Part shown: positions 1 to 6,068 of the stretch, one piece after another
How positions within the stretch are numbered: position 1 is the stretch's first letter
Layout of the letters: each line of letters opens with the position of its first letter
From: Pseudomonadota bacterium
Lineage (GTDB): Bacteria > Pseudomonadota > Gammaproteobacteria > Woeseiales > Woeseiaceae
Length of the DNA: 11,878 nucleotides
Direction: 5' to 3'
NCBI GenBank assembly: GCA_027295475.1
Contig: JAPUKV010000107.1
Span: 1-11,878 of the forward strand
Position numbers and translations under genes: made by a program
Notes under the pieces: model-generated
Told to the model about the DNA's origin: nothing
The model's database searches: none
Seen by the model: the letters and a program-made list of their open reading frames with translations, nothing else

Positions 1-491
1 AGCGCGCGGCCAAGTAAACAACGCCGCTGTTGTCCTGTCGACATGTTTCGAAGCGGCGTATCGGCCAGAGACCCGACACCGAGGTCAAGCATTACTTGCC
101 GTGCTTTTGTCTTCTGCGCGTCATTAATTCGCCCGGCGAGGATGCCGTGAATACCGACACTGGAAAGATAACCTGACAGCACGACATCAAGCCCTGAGGT
201 CGTAGCTCTGTATCTTGCCTGGAGGTCGTGTGAGACGACACCTATGCGCGAGCGAAGCTCCCATACATTCCATGTCGATCGTCCAAGAATTCGGACCCAC
301 GAGTCGTCCTGGAGAACCGGATAAATTTCCCGGTTAACGACTTTTAACAATGTCGTCTTGCCCGAGCCGTTGGGGCCCAGAATCGCTACTTGTTCATGTT
401 GCTCGATCGTCAGATCGAAATTGTCGAAGACGCGAGTAGTGCCGCGATATATCGTTGCGTTATGAATATCGATAAGGGGCGCATCACTCAT
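1..491 (-). CDS. ABC transporter ATP-binding protein (partial, C-terminus outside window)
   Basis: The minus strand reads from an ATG at 491 through an open frame to the left edge, giving the first 163 residues of an ATP-binding cassette protein. Visible motifs are Walker A (GPNGSGKTT, residues 39-47) and an ABC signature in variant form (MSTGQQRR, about residues 150-157). The usual Q-loop region reads VSHDLQ near residues 86-91. Walker B, the D-loop and the H-loop lie beyond the window. The motif set resembles the soluble YlmA/ModF-like cassettes more than a classic importer ATPase, but this is recognition from memory. No permease or binding protein is in the window, so the substrate is unknown. 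It lies 111 bases downstream of the ferritin-like gene on the same strand, with a possible weak terminator between them, so it may be transcribed separately. There is only a poor Shine-Dalgarno (GGACG) upstream. Confidence 0.85.
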   Translation of the reverse strand, partial: MSDAPLIDIHNATIYRGTTRVFDNFDLTIEQHEQVAILGPNGSGKTTLLKVVNREIYPVLQDDSWVRILGRSTWNVWELRSRIGVVSHDLQARYRATTSGLDVVLSGYLSSVGIHGILAGRINDAQKTKARQVMLDLGVGSLADTPLRNMSTGQQRRCLLGRA

Positions 492-553
492 TGATTAATA
501 CGTCCATCAGGTGTCCTGCGTAAGCAATCTCGTTGTTACCGCGGGGCTCTCTG

Positions 554-580
554 AAAAACGTCTGTGTACGCGTCCAGACA
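554..580 (-). terminator. Weak rho-independent terminator candidate after the ferritin-like gene
   Basis: On the minus strand a 5-bp stem (GTCTG, 579-575, pairing with CAGAC, 564-560) with a 10-base loop is followed by G and then TTTTT (558-554). It starts 23 bases after the stop codon at 603. The stem is short, so termination may be partial. Confidence 0.35.
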
Positions 581-602
581 TGTCGTTGTTGCTGTGCGTA
601 AT

Positions 603-1454
603 TCAAATAAGTGTTCGAGAGATGGTGCTTCCGTATTCCTGTTCCCACTCAGCGATCAGCTCTCGATTATCGTGCTGCCAGGGATGGAAATCCTTCCTGT
701 AAAAGGCCAGGTAGGCAAAGAACACGCGACGGAGAACGCCCGGACTGACAAACAGATACTTGAAACCGATCAGCCACTCACGAAGACTCCAGAGTTTGCC
801 GTCATGCTTCAGCATGATGCACAGGTTTCGAAATGTGTCCTTAAAGAAGAAGTAAGTATTCATTATGAGGGCTTGACGCCGTTCCCTGACCGTGCCGCCC
901 ACAGCAACAAAGACATCGAACGCAACCGCTTTATGCTCTGTTTCCTCGACACCGTGCCACGCCCACAGCGCTGCGACATGCGGATCGGCGCCCGTGAATG
1001 CGTCCTTTTGAGTAAGCATGTCATTTGCCATGATCGCGGTCAGGTGCTCATTGGCAACAGTACCGGCAAGCCGACGCCTGGCCGATAATTCCCGGTATGC
1101 CCAGGTCATCCTGTCGCGAACCGGCCGTTCGAAGCGATCAAGATCATATCCCCGCTGCTCGCAGAGCAACTCGTTGTATCTCTGATGTTGCAGCCGGTGG
1201 ATCGCTTCCTGTCCCTGAAATGCGCTTATCTCATCCAGCAGCTTCGGGTCGTCGATCTGGTTCCTGTAAACACGAACGCTGTCGATAAAGAACTTTTCGC
1301 CGAGCGGAAAAAGTATGGACATGGCGTTGAAGTACGCGGTTTTGAATGCGCTGCCGCTGTGCCAGTCGCCAGTGAGCGCTTGAGCCAGCTCGAAAGACGG
1401 CCGGCGCGGGCCAAACGTCAAGGCATCGGGGCTCTTGCTCTGCTTGCTCGTCAT
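603..1454 (-). CDS. Ferritin-like 'metal-dependent hydrolase' family protein (PF10118/COG3687 type)
   Basis: This 283-residue protein resembles the family annotated as predicted metal-dependent hydrolases. No reaction has been assigned here. Its residues fit a ferritin-like diiron site: E53 (GEKFF), E83-x-x-H86 (EAIH), E136 (NEH) and E171-x-x-H174 (ETEH), all in predicted helices. That E / ExxH / E / ExxH order is the classic diiron carboxylate pattern, so an oxidase-type or radical activity is as plausible as hydrolysis. The C-terminal third is aromatic and hydrophobic (about 195-255) and could sit against the membrane. The frame stays open to a GTG at 1517. I chose the ATG at 1454 because GGA precedes it by 6 bases and because the added 21 residues look unlike the family. 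It lies 155 bases downstream of the antiporter gene on the same strand, so it may be co-transcribed with it. Confidence 0.8.
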   Translation of the reverse strand: MTSKQSKSPDALTFGPRRPSFELAQALTGDWHSGSAFKTAYFNAMSILFPLGEKFFIDSVRVYRNQIDDPKLLDEISAFQGQEAIHRLQHQRYNELLCEQRGYDLDRFERPVRDRMTWAYRELSARRRLAGTVANEHLTAIMANDMLTQKDAFTGADPHVAALWAWHGVEETEHKAVAFDVFVAVGGTVRERRQALIMNTYFFFKDTFRNLCIMLKHDGKLWSLREWLIGFKYLFVSPGVLRRVFFAYLAFYRKDFHPWQHDNRELIAEWEQEYGSTISRTLI

Positions 1455-1609
1455 CGCGGGTCCATGGTATTCCGGGGACAATATACTGACACACTTCGCC
1501 GCCGCCGCCGTGTACACGTCATTGAGAACATCTCCATGAGCGAGCGAATCCAGCCTGTGTTGCTGGTCATTGCGGCATGCATCGTCTATGTGCCTGCCAA
1601 GGTGATTTT

Positions 1610-3376
1610 CTAGTCCCGGGAATCATTCCGCAGCAGCGACTCCAGCTCGCGGGCGGTATCCTTCGCAGACTGAATCAGGCGTTCCTCGTCATGGTGAATA
1701 GCGTGTTGCTCATCTAGCAGGCGCCTGTCATGTTCACGAAATGTGTCGATGCTTCGCCTGACCTCCTCCTGGTCGAAACCAAGCATATCCAGCACACGCC
1801 CGCTCATAGCCAGGCTGGAAAACAAAGTCTCGCGGAAGATATGCGTGATGCCGAGATCCATCAGCGTGTGGGCATGCCGGCGGTTTCTCGCACGGGCGAT
1901 AATGGTCAGATGAGGAAAATTGCGGGTTACGGTCTCTGCGGTCCTGACAGACGATTCGATATCGTCAATGGCAAGCACCAGTAACTTCGCCCGTTCTGCA
2001 CCGGCTGCCCGCAGGAGGTCAAGCCGGCCGGCATCACCGAAGTGAACCTTGCTGCCATAGCGCCGGACCACATCCACCTGCGAGGAATCGATTTCCAGCG
2101 CCGTAAACGACTGGCCTTTGACTCGCAAAAGACGTCCGACGATCTGACCAACGCGGCCGAATCCGGCGATGATCACGGCGTGACCCTCGTCCTCCATCCC
2201 ATCGTATTCGGCAGCAACTTTTTCGGCCGTGCGACCGGTGACATACTCGATAATCAGGTAGACGACCGGTGTGAGCATCATTGATATCACGACAGCCAGG
2301 ATCAGCCTGTCAATTTGTGTAGTGTCGATAATCTGTTCGCGTGCAACCAGGGCAAAGAGTACGAACGCGAACTCGCCGCCCTGCGACAAAACCGCGGCAA
2401 GACGCAACGCTCCCCTGGTGTTGCAAAGCCCGAACACTCTCGCGAGCGGGTAAAGGACGATCGCTTTGGCCACCATCAACCCGACAACGAAAAGTAATAT
2501 CGTCATTGGCTCCTTGAGCAACAGTCCGATGTTGACGGACATTCCGACCGCTATGAAAAACAGCCCCAGCAACAGGCCTTTGAAAGGAGCGAGATCGGCT
2601 TCGAGTTCATGCCGGTACTCCGAGTCGGCCAGCAGCATGCCGGCGATGAATGCTCCGAGCACCATCGACAGGCCCGCAAACTGCATGAAAAGCGCTGCTC
2701 CTATGACCACGAGCAGTGCCGTTGCCGTGAAGAGCTCAGGCAACTTCGCCTGGGCCACGATCCGGAACAATGGTCGCAACAGAAAATGGCCGCCAATGAT
2801 CAGGCCAGCAATGCTTGCCAGTGTGATGCCGACCTTCAGTGGATCGAACTGGTTTTCACCTGACGCGCCGCTGCCGATCAAGGGCAGCAGAGCGATTAGA
2901 GGAATGACAGCCAGATCCTGAAAAAGCAGGATGGAAAAGGCGGCGCGCCCATGGGTCGTTGTCAGCTGCTTCTTTTCCGCAAGGAGCTGCAGCACGAAAG
3001 CGGTCGATGAAAGGGCAAGAATAAGGCCGGACACAGCGGCAGCGGTTGGAGTAAAGCCGTACGTCCAGGCCAGCAAGCCTATAACGATCGCACTTAGAAC
3101 CACCTGCGTGCTGCCGAGCCCGAAAACCATCCGGCGCAATACCCAGAGACGTGACGGTTGTAATTCGAGCCCGATGATGAACAATAAAAAGACCACACCA
3201 AGCTCTGCAAAATGCAGGATGTGCTCCGGGTCGCGGATAAAGCGCAGTCCAAATGGGCCGATGATAATGCCGGCCGCGAGGTACCCCAGAACCGAACCGA
3301 AGCCCAGCCGTTTGCTGATCGGCACCGCAATGATCGCGGCGACGAGATAAATGATGGCCTCCTGTAACAAACTCAC
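1610..3376 (-). CDS. KefB/KefC-type CPA2 monovalent cation:proton antiporter with TrkA-N domain
   Basis: This 588-residue inner-membrane protein belongs to the CPA2 family, which exchanges K+ (or Na+) for protons. Residues 1-380 form about 12 hydrophobic segments and carry family signatures: GYLAAGIIIGP (31-41), LLFQDLAVIP (150-159, with the conserved Asp154) and SQGGEF (331-336). The loop DSEYRHELEADLAPFKG (251-267) is very like the KefC regulatory loop and keeps its two acidic residues (E259, D261). The cytoplasmic part is a TrkA-N/RCK domain with GFGRVG (405-410) and an acidic strand end (E428/D430), which suggests nucleotide binding. A charged helical tail follows (about 535-588). Family members are about 600 residues, so it looks complete. 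Translation starts at GTG, with GGGA well placed upstream. No KefF/KefG quinone-reductase partner is in the window, so glutathione gating is only possible, not shown. It is divergent from the dienelactone hydrolase gene. Confidence 0.92.
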   Translation of the reverse strand: MSLLQEAIIYLVAAIIAVPISKRLGFGSVLGYLAAGIIIGPFGLRFIRDPEHILHFAELGVVFLLFIIGLELQPSRLWVLRRMVFGLGSTQVVLSAIVIGLLAWTYGFTPTAAAVSGLILALSSTAFVLQLLAEKKQLTTTHGRAAFSILLFQDLAVIPLIALLPLIGSGASGENQFDPLKVGITLASIAGLIIGGHFLLRPLFRIVAQAKLPELFTATALLVVIGAALFMQFAGLSMVLGAFIAGMLLADSEYRHELEADLAPFKGLLLGLFFIAVGMSVNIGLLLKEPMTILLFVVGLMVAKAIVLYPLARVFGLCNTRGALRLAAVLSQGGEFAFVLFALVAREQIIDTTQIDRLILAVVISMMLTPVVYLIIEYVTGRTAEKVAAEYDGMEDEGHAVIIAGFGRVGQIVGRLLRVKGQSFTALEIDSSQVDVVRRYGSKVHFGDAGRLDLLRAAGAERAKLLVLAIDDIESSVRTAETVTRNFPHLTIIARARNRRHAHTLMDLGITHIFRETLFSSLAMSGRVLDMLGFDQEEVRRSIDTFREHDRRLLDEQHAIHHDEERLIQSAKDTARELESLLRNDSRD

Positions 3377-3443
3377 CGAATTTCCCTTTTATGTCCTGAG
3401 GAAATAGCTCACGACGATTCGCGGAGTGTAGCCTGCACGCGCC

Positions 3444-3473
3444 TTTGCTGGCTATTCGCCTTTGCATTACACT
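3444..3473 (+). promoter_or_regulatory. Possible sigma-70 promoter for the dienelactone hydrolase gene
   Basis: TTTGCT (3444-3449) and TACACT (3468-3473) are separated by 18 bases in the divergent intergenic region. Transcription would start about 25 bases before the ATG at 3506. The -35 matches only 3 of 6 positions and the -10 matches 4 of 6. Confidence 0.3.
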
Positions 3474-3505
3474 AGCGCAGTTTTCGCAGAGATCAGAGAT
3501 TGACT

Positions 3506-4414
3506 ATGAGCCGGCAAAGCAAAAGAACTCCGAAAACCGTTCTCGGGCTGATTTTTGTGGTGTTTTACGCCGCAGCGTGCCAACCGCAACAGACGGGGGA
3601 GGATCCTGGCAGAGCGGCAGCTCTGGATAATGTCGATGCTATGTCTCGCGAGCACGCTGGCGACAGTGCAACACCGAGTGAGGCGGCGAGTATTCCTGCG
3701 GAACGGGCGGTGGTTGCCGAAACGTTGGCATACGCAGAGGTCAACGACGAACTGCGTTACGGGCACTTCGTCATTCCTGCCGACATGGTCGATCCATTGC
3801 CGGCCCTCATCGTTATTCACGAATGGTGGGGTCTGAATGACGGTGTACGCGCAGTGGCAGACCGCCTGGCGGGCCTGGGTTATATCGTGCTGGCTGTCGA
3901 CCTGTATGGTGGCAAAATTGCCGCGACTCCTGCAGACGCCAGAAAACTGATGCTGGACGTTGTGGAGAATCCGGAAGACGCCAAAGAAAACATTCGGCAG
4001 GCCTATCAGTTTTTAGAGCAAACGGCAGGTGCGCCAAGCATCGGCTCACTGGGCTGGTGCTTCGGTGGCGGCTGGTCTCTGAATACCGCGCTGCTCTTTC
4101 CGGACCAGCTCGATGCCACTGTTATCTATTATGGCCAGGTCACCGATGATGAAGCGAAGCTCGAGCCCATGAACGTTCCCATTCTCGGTATTTTCGGCGC
4201 CGAAGACAAAGGTATACCGGTGGCATCTGTGCGAGGATTTGAGCAAGCCCTGGAAAATCTGAGCAAGGATTACGAGATCGAGGTTTATCCTGGTGTCGGT
4301 CATGCTTTCGCCAACCCAAGCGGAAATAATTACAACGCTGCAGCGGCCGACAAAGCCTGGCAGCGGACGGTGGCCTTCCTGAATCGCCATCTCGCCATAC
4401 ACGACGAAAAGTAA
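3506..4414 (+). CDS. Exported dienelactone hydrolase family protein, putative lipoprotein
   Basis: This is a 302-residue alpha/beta hydrolase. The dienelactone hydrolase catalytic triad is visible: nucleophile C185 in GWCFGG (183-188), D234 in GAEDKG, and H266 in YPGVGHAF. HEWWGL (105-110) holds the Glu (E106) that in this family activates the cysteine. Characterised relatives open lactone rings in chlorocatechol breakdown, but most homologues have unknown substrates and nothing here points to aromatic degradation. Unusually, the protein has an N-terminal export signal: basic residues, a hydrophobic stretch (about 11-24) and AAAC ending at C25, which resembles a lipobox although the -3 position is not Leu. 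A linker of about 50 residues precedes the domain, as expected for a lipid-anchored periplasmic enzyme. I chose ATG 3506, with AGAG upstream. A TTG at 3500 would add two residues. It converges on the next gene with a 13-base gap. Confidence 0.88.
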   Translation: MSRQSKRTPKTVLGLIFVVFYAAACQPQQTGEDPGRAAALDNVDAMSREHAGDSATPSEAASIPAERAVVAETLAYAEVNDELRYGHFVIPADMVDPLPALIVIHEWWGLNDGVRAVADRLAGLGYIVLAVDLYGGKIAATPADARKLMLDVVENPEDAKENIRQAYQFLEQTAGAPSIGSLGWCFGGGWSLNTALLFPDQLDATVIYYGQVTDDEAKLEPMNVPILGIFGAEDKGIPVASVRGFEQALENLSKDYEIEVYPGVGHAFANPSGNNYNAAAADKAWQRTVAFLNRHLAIHDEK

Positions 4415-4427
4415 ATTGATCAGAATA

Positions 4428-4997
4428 CTAATTCATGGCTGGTTTCGCAGCGGGTTCCGGCACGCTGCATTCGAGCATTACGTCCAGCGGCTTTGTGATA
4501 TACGTTATCGATTGTTTAGAATCAGTTGCGCAAAGTAGAGACGCCTGCGCGGACAGTGCCGCCGAGATTATGACTGTGTTTTCAGCGGCGCCGGCGAGTT
4601 CCTTGTTGTCACCCGTATCGCCTGGTTGAAATTCTTTCTGATCGTCCTCGATGCAGAATCGTTCGATTCGTACCGGTGCGATTTGATTTGACGGAACCTG
4701 GAGTTGCAAATCCAGTACCGCAGCTTGTTCCAGTTGCTCTGCATCAAGAGACTTTCTGCTGTCAGCGATACTTATCGACACTGAAGCAGGGTGCCAATTT
4801 TCTTCGCAGTAGGCAGTCAATGTCAGGGTATAGGTCAGAGTGGGCAGACGCAGGGCAAAGCGGCCAGCCCGCCGAGGCGTTACCGTGACTGTTGGCACAT
4901 CGGCAGATATCTCGATGCCTGCTACCGGTCTCGGTTCAGCCAGGACCGCGACAGAACAAACGGTTGCCATAAACCCGAATAGAAGTGCTGCACGCAT
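4428..4997 (-). CDS. Secreted hypothetical protein with four mature cysteines
   Basis: I do not recognise this 189-residue protein. It begins with a clear Sec signal peptide (hydrophobic core about 4-19, likely cleavage after VLA at residue 20). The mature part is rich in beta-prone residues, with a Thr/Val-rich stretch (35-62) that suggests a beta-sandwich. It has four cysteines (C64, C115, C156, C177), an even number that would allow two disulfides in the periplasm. It ends in a Pro/Ala-rich tail. No catalytic motif is visible. It is transcribed toward the dienelactone hydrolase gene and divergent from the PGPGW gene. No clear Shine-Dalgarno precedes the ATG, so the start rests on the signal peptide. 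Confidence 0.7.
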   Translation of the reverse strand: MRAALLFGFMATVCSVAVLAEPRPVAGIEISADVPTVTVTPRRAGRFALRLPTLTYTLTLTAYCEENWHPASVSISIADSRKSLDAEQLEQAAVLDLQLQVPSNQIAPVRIERFCIEDDQKEFQPGDTGDNKELAGAAENTVIISAALSAQASLLCATDSKQSITYITKPLDVMLECSVPEPAAKPAMN

Positions 4998-5088
4998 ATT
5001 TGGCTAAGGCTACGATAACGGCACAGGAAAAGAAATTTGGTACAGCCTGTTCCGTCTCCCCGGGGCAGGTAATCGTGGTCTGATACGC

Positions 5089-5105
5089 TTGGCATACTGC
5101 TTGCG
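5089..5105 (+). promoter_or_regulatory. Candidate sigma-54 (-24/-12) promoter for the PGPGW gene
   Basis: TTGGCATACTGCTTGCG has GG at 5091-5092 and GC at 5103-5104 with the required 10-base spacing. It matches TGGCA and TTGC of the sigma-54 consensus. Transcription would begin near 5116, about 11 bases before the ATG at 5127, which makes a very short leader. Only scattered half-sites (ACGA/ACGG at 5012-5021, TTCCGT at 5050-5055) resemble the operators found at 6018-6068, so the activator binding site is unclear. Confidence 0.5.
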
Positions 5106-5126
5106 AGCCACGGAAACTAAAGTGCA

Positions 5127-5390
5127 ATGATGGGCACCATTAGAATCACCTACAAGGTTGCGCGGAGGATCGCAGTCCTGACCGTTGGTGGCACAGTCCT
5201 GGCTGTAGGTATCGCAATGATAGTGGCACCCGGTCCTGCGATAATCGTCATTCCGATCGGGCTCGCCGTTCTCGGACTGGAGTTCGCCTGGGCAAGGATC
5301 TGGTTACGGACACTGCGCGAGGGAATAAGCGCTCAAAACGCGAAGCATCGGGGTCGTCGCGCAGAAGATCACCGGAACCGGTATCGATAA
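5127..5390 (+). CDS. Small PGPGW-type transmembrane protein
   Basis: This 87-residue membrane protein has two hydrophobic segments (about 13-33 and 38-52) joined by APGPA (34-38). LEFAWAR (51-57) and a basic, charged tail follow. This arrangement matches the PGPGW family (PF09656 type), with the last two family residues (GW) replaced by Ala-Ile. The function of the family is unknown; members are small inner-membrane hairpins. Two ATG codons stand in tandem (5127 and 5130) and either could be used. The Shine-Dalgarno is weak (GGAAA, 5112-5116) and would be mostly excluded from the transcript if the upstream sigma-54-like promoter is used. That promoter suggests the gene is switched on by an activator, perhaps the one at 6082. 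The gene converges on the small secreted protein gene. Confidence 0.8.
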   Translation: MMGTIRITYKVARRIAVLTVGGTVLAVGIAMIVAPGPAIIVIPIGLAVLGLEFAWARIWLRTLREGISAQNAKHRGRRAEDHRNRYR

Positions 5391-5404
5391 ACTGTAATTT
5401 GCAG

Positions 5405-5483
5405 TCAAAAAGAAGGAGCCGGAGCAGCTAAAACTGATAATCATTTAGCGGGCCGATCCGACACGGAGCGGTCTCCGGCTCCT
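5405..5483 (-). terminator. Long branched inverted repeat with T-run, likely terminator for the 5615-5896 gene
   Basis: An 11-bp perfect inverted repeat (AGGAGCCGGAG at 5414-5424, CTCCGGCTCCT at 5473-5483) encloses 48 bases. Those bases can form two further hairpins: GCTAAA/TTTAGC (5427-5432, 5444-5449), and CCG-A-TCCG/CGGA-G-CGG (5453-5460, 5464-5471, one mismatch, 3-base loop). The whole would fold as a three-way junction. Read on the minus strand it is followed by TCTTTTT (5411-5405), which fits termination in that direction. Two other minus-strand T6 runs (5506-5501, 5493-5488) lie upstream. An alternative hairpin CGGAG/CTCCG (5464-5468, 5473-5477) competes with the outer stem. Confidence 0.5.
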
Positions 5484-5512
5484 CTACAAAAAACGGCAAC
5501 AAAAAAGGGGAT

Positions 5513-5593
5513 ATGCCGCCGGACCTACTGGTCCTTTGGGGCCGCGCTCTGCGGACATTCGGGGGAGAGTTGTCCGGAGAGCGGCATGCCGCC
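5513..5593. other. Second structured inverted-repeat cluster in the convergent intergenic region
   Basis: ATGCCGC (5513-5519) can pair with GCGGCAT (5581-5587). Inside lie GGACC/GGTCC (5521-5525, 5530-5534, 4-base loop) and GCTCT-G-CGGACA/TGTCCG-G-AGAGC (5546-5557, 5571-5582, one mismatch, 13-base loop). GCGGCATGCCGC (5581-5592) is a perfect 12-bp palindrome, and ATGCCGCC occurs as a direct repeat (5513-5520, 5586-5593). Read on the minus strand the structure is followed within a few bases by TTTTTT (5506-5501), so it may be a first terminator or a structured 3' untranslated region. Confidence 0.45.
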
Positions 5594-5614
5594 AATTCTG
5601 TCGAGGCAATACTG

Positions 5615-5896
5615 TTAAAGGTCGCCTGCGATAAGTACTGAAGTGCGGCCAATCAGCCGAATATCAAGATCCAGCCTGGTCGCTGTTTTGATAGCCTGGG
5701 CCGCTTCCTCGACGGCCTCCTCGTTGGCCAGTGCGGCATGTTCCTTGCTAGCCGCTTCGATCCGGGCAGACGATATCGCACTCGTCTCAAGCGGTCCGCG
5801 GTCGTCGGCCATCGCAGGCGCTGTGCCGGCACTGGCCGCGAATAGCAATAGGGCGGTAATCACTACCGGGTTCATCCATTCTCTGTTCCTGTTCAT
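5615..5896 (-). CDS. Small secreted hypothetical protein under a sigma-54-type promoter
   Basis: I do not recognise this 93-residue protein. Residues 1-30 form a Sec signal peptide (hydrophobic core about 10-27, cleavage expected after AMA at 30). That leaves a mature domain of only 63 residues. This has an Ala/Glu-rich helix-prone stretch (about 36-70) and ends in LDLDIRLIGRTSVLIAGDL, which looks like two beta strands. It has no cysteines and no TM segment after the signal, so it is probably a soluble periplasmic protein. The frame is open to an ATG at 5953. The ATG at 5896 is preferred: AAGGAC lies well placed upstream, the signal peptide begins there, and the predicted transcription start (about 5943) falls after the 5953 codon. 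It is divergent from the sigma-54 activator gene. The promoter, IHF-like site and palindromes between them suggest it is a main target of that activator. Confidence 0.72.
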   Translation of the reverse strand: MNRNREWMNPVVITALLLFAASAGTAPAMADDRGPLETSAISSARIEAASKEHAALANEEAVEEAAQAIKTATRLDLDIRLIGRTSVLIAGDL

Positions 5897-5953
5897 TGTG
5901 CTGTCCTTTTCAGTGTCAGTCGGCTGGAATCCATCGCCGTTTGGTTTACTCAT

Positions 5954-5970
5954 TGCACAAGTCGTGCCAG
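5954..5970 (-). promoter_or_regulatory. Sigma-54 (-24/-12) promoter for the small secreted protein gene
   Basis: The minus strand reads CTGGCACGACTTGTGCA. It matches the sigma-54 consensus YTGGCACGRNNNTTGCW at every defined position except one T. GG (5968-5967) and GC (5956-5955) have exact 10-base spacing. The predicted transcription start is near 5943, giving a leader of about 47 bases that contains the AAGGAC ribosome-binding site. Confidence 0.8.
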
Positions 5971-5987
5971 ACCAGAAAATCCTTTAA

Positions 5988-6000
5988 TAACAATAAATTA
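5988..6000 (+). promoter_or_regulatory. IHF-like binding site between promoter and operators
   Basis: TAACAA-TAAA-TTA matches the IHF core WATCAANNNNTTR with one mismatch, inside an AT-rich stretch. It lies at about -45 to -57 from the predicted sigma-54 start, between the -24/-12 element and the palindromes. That is where IHF bends DNA at many sigma-54 promoters. Short AT-rich matches arise easily by chance. Confidence 0.45.
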
Positions 6001-6017
6001 ATGTCGAATTCGTGATC

Positions 6018-6068
6018 ACGGAATTCCGTTATTTACGAAATTTCGTGACAAAGGTTACGGTTTTCCGT
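6018..6068. promoter_or_regulatory. Three related 12-bp palindromic operators (ACGRNNNNYCGT)
   Basis: ACGGAATTCCGT (6018-6029) and ACGAAATTTCGT (6035-6046) are perfect palindromes. ACGGTTTTCCGT (6057-6068) is an inverted repeat around TTTT and extends to TACGG/CCGTA. Centres are 17 and 22 bases apart. A further palindrome, CGTGATCACG (6011-6020), overlaps the first. The sites lie at about -75 to -125 from the predicted sigma-54 start, the usual enhancer position for an activator of this class. The second and third overlap the -35 and spacer of the activator's own promoter. The likely binder is the Fis-type helix-turn-helix of the protein encoded from 6082, by inference from position. Confidence 0.7.

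Noticed and set aside
564..1088. 174-codon plus-strand ORF
   Set aside because: It is antisense to the ferritin-like gene, whose diiron motifs establish the minus strand as coding. Its translation shows no family features and it has no good start.
1455..1517. GTG start at 1517 for the ferritin-like protein
   Set aside because: It would add 21 residues with no family resemblance. The ATG at 1454 has a plausible GGA just upstream.
3450..3466. Sigma-54-like TGGC...TTTGCA upstream of the dienelactone hydrolase gene
   Set aside because: The GG-to-GC spacing is 12 bases, not the required 10.
5414..5483. tRNA or tRNA-like RNA from the three-way junction
   Set aside because: The length is about right, but there is no T-arm (GTTCRA), no anticodon stem in the expected place, and the outer stem is 11 bp.
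5413..5580. CsrB/RsmY-like small RNA on the plus strand, because of many GGA motifs
   Set aside because: Only two of the motifs fit ANGGA, no plus-strand terminator T-run follows, and no plus-strand promoter is seen. The GGAs mostly follow from the GC-rich stems.
5897..5953. N-terminal extension of the small secreted protein to the ATG at 5953
   Set aside because: The predicted sigma-54 transcription start (about 5943) is downstream of that codon, and the added residues would put a hydrophilic segment before the signal peptide. AAGGAC points to 5896.
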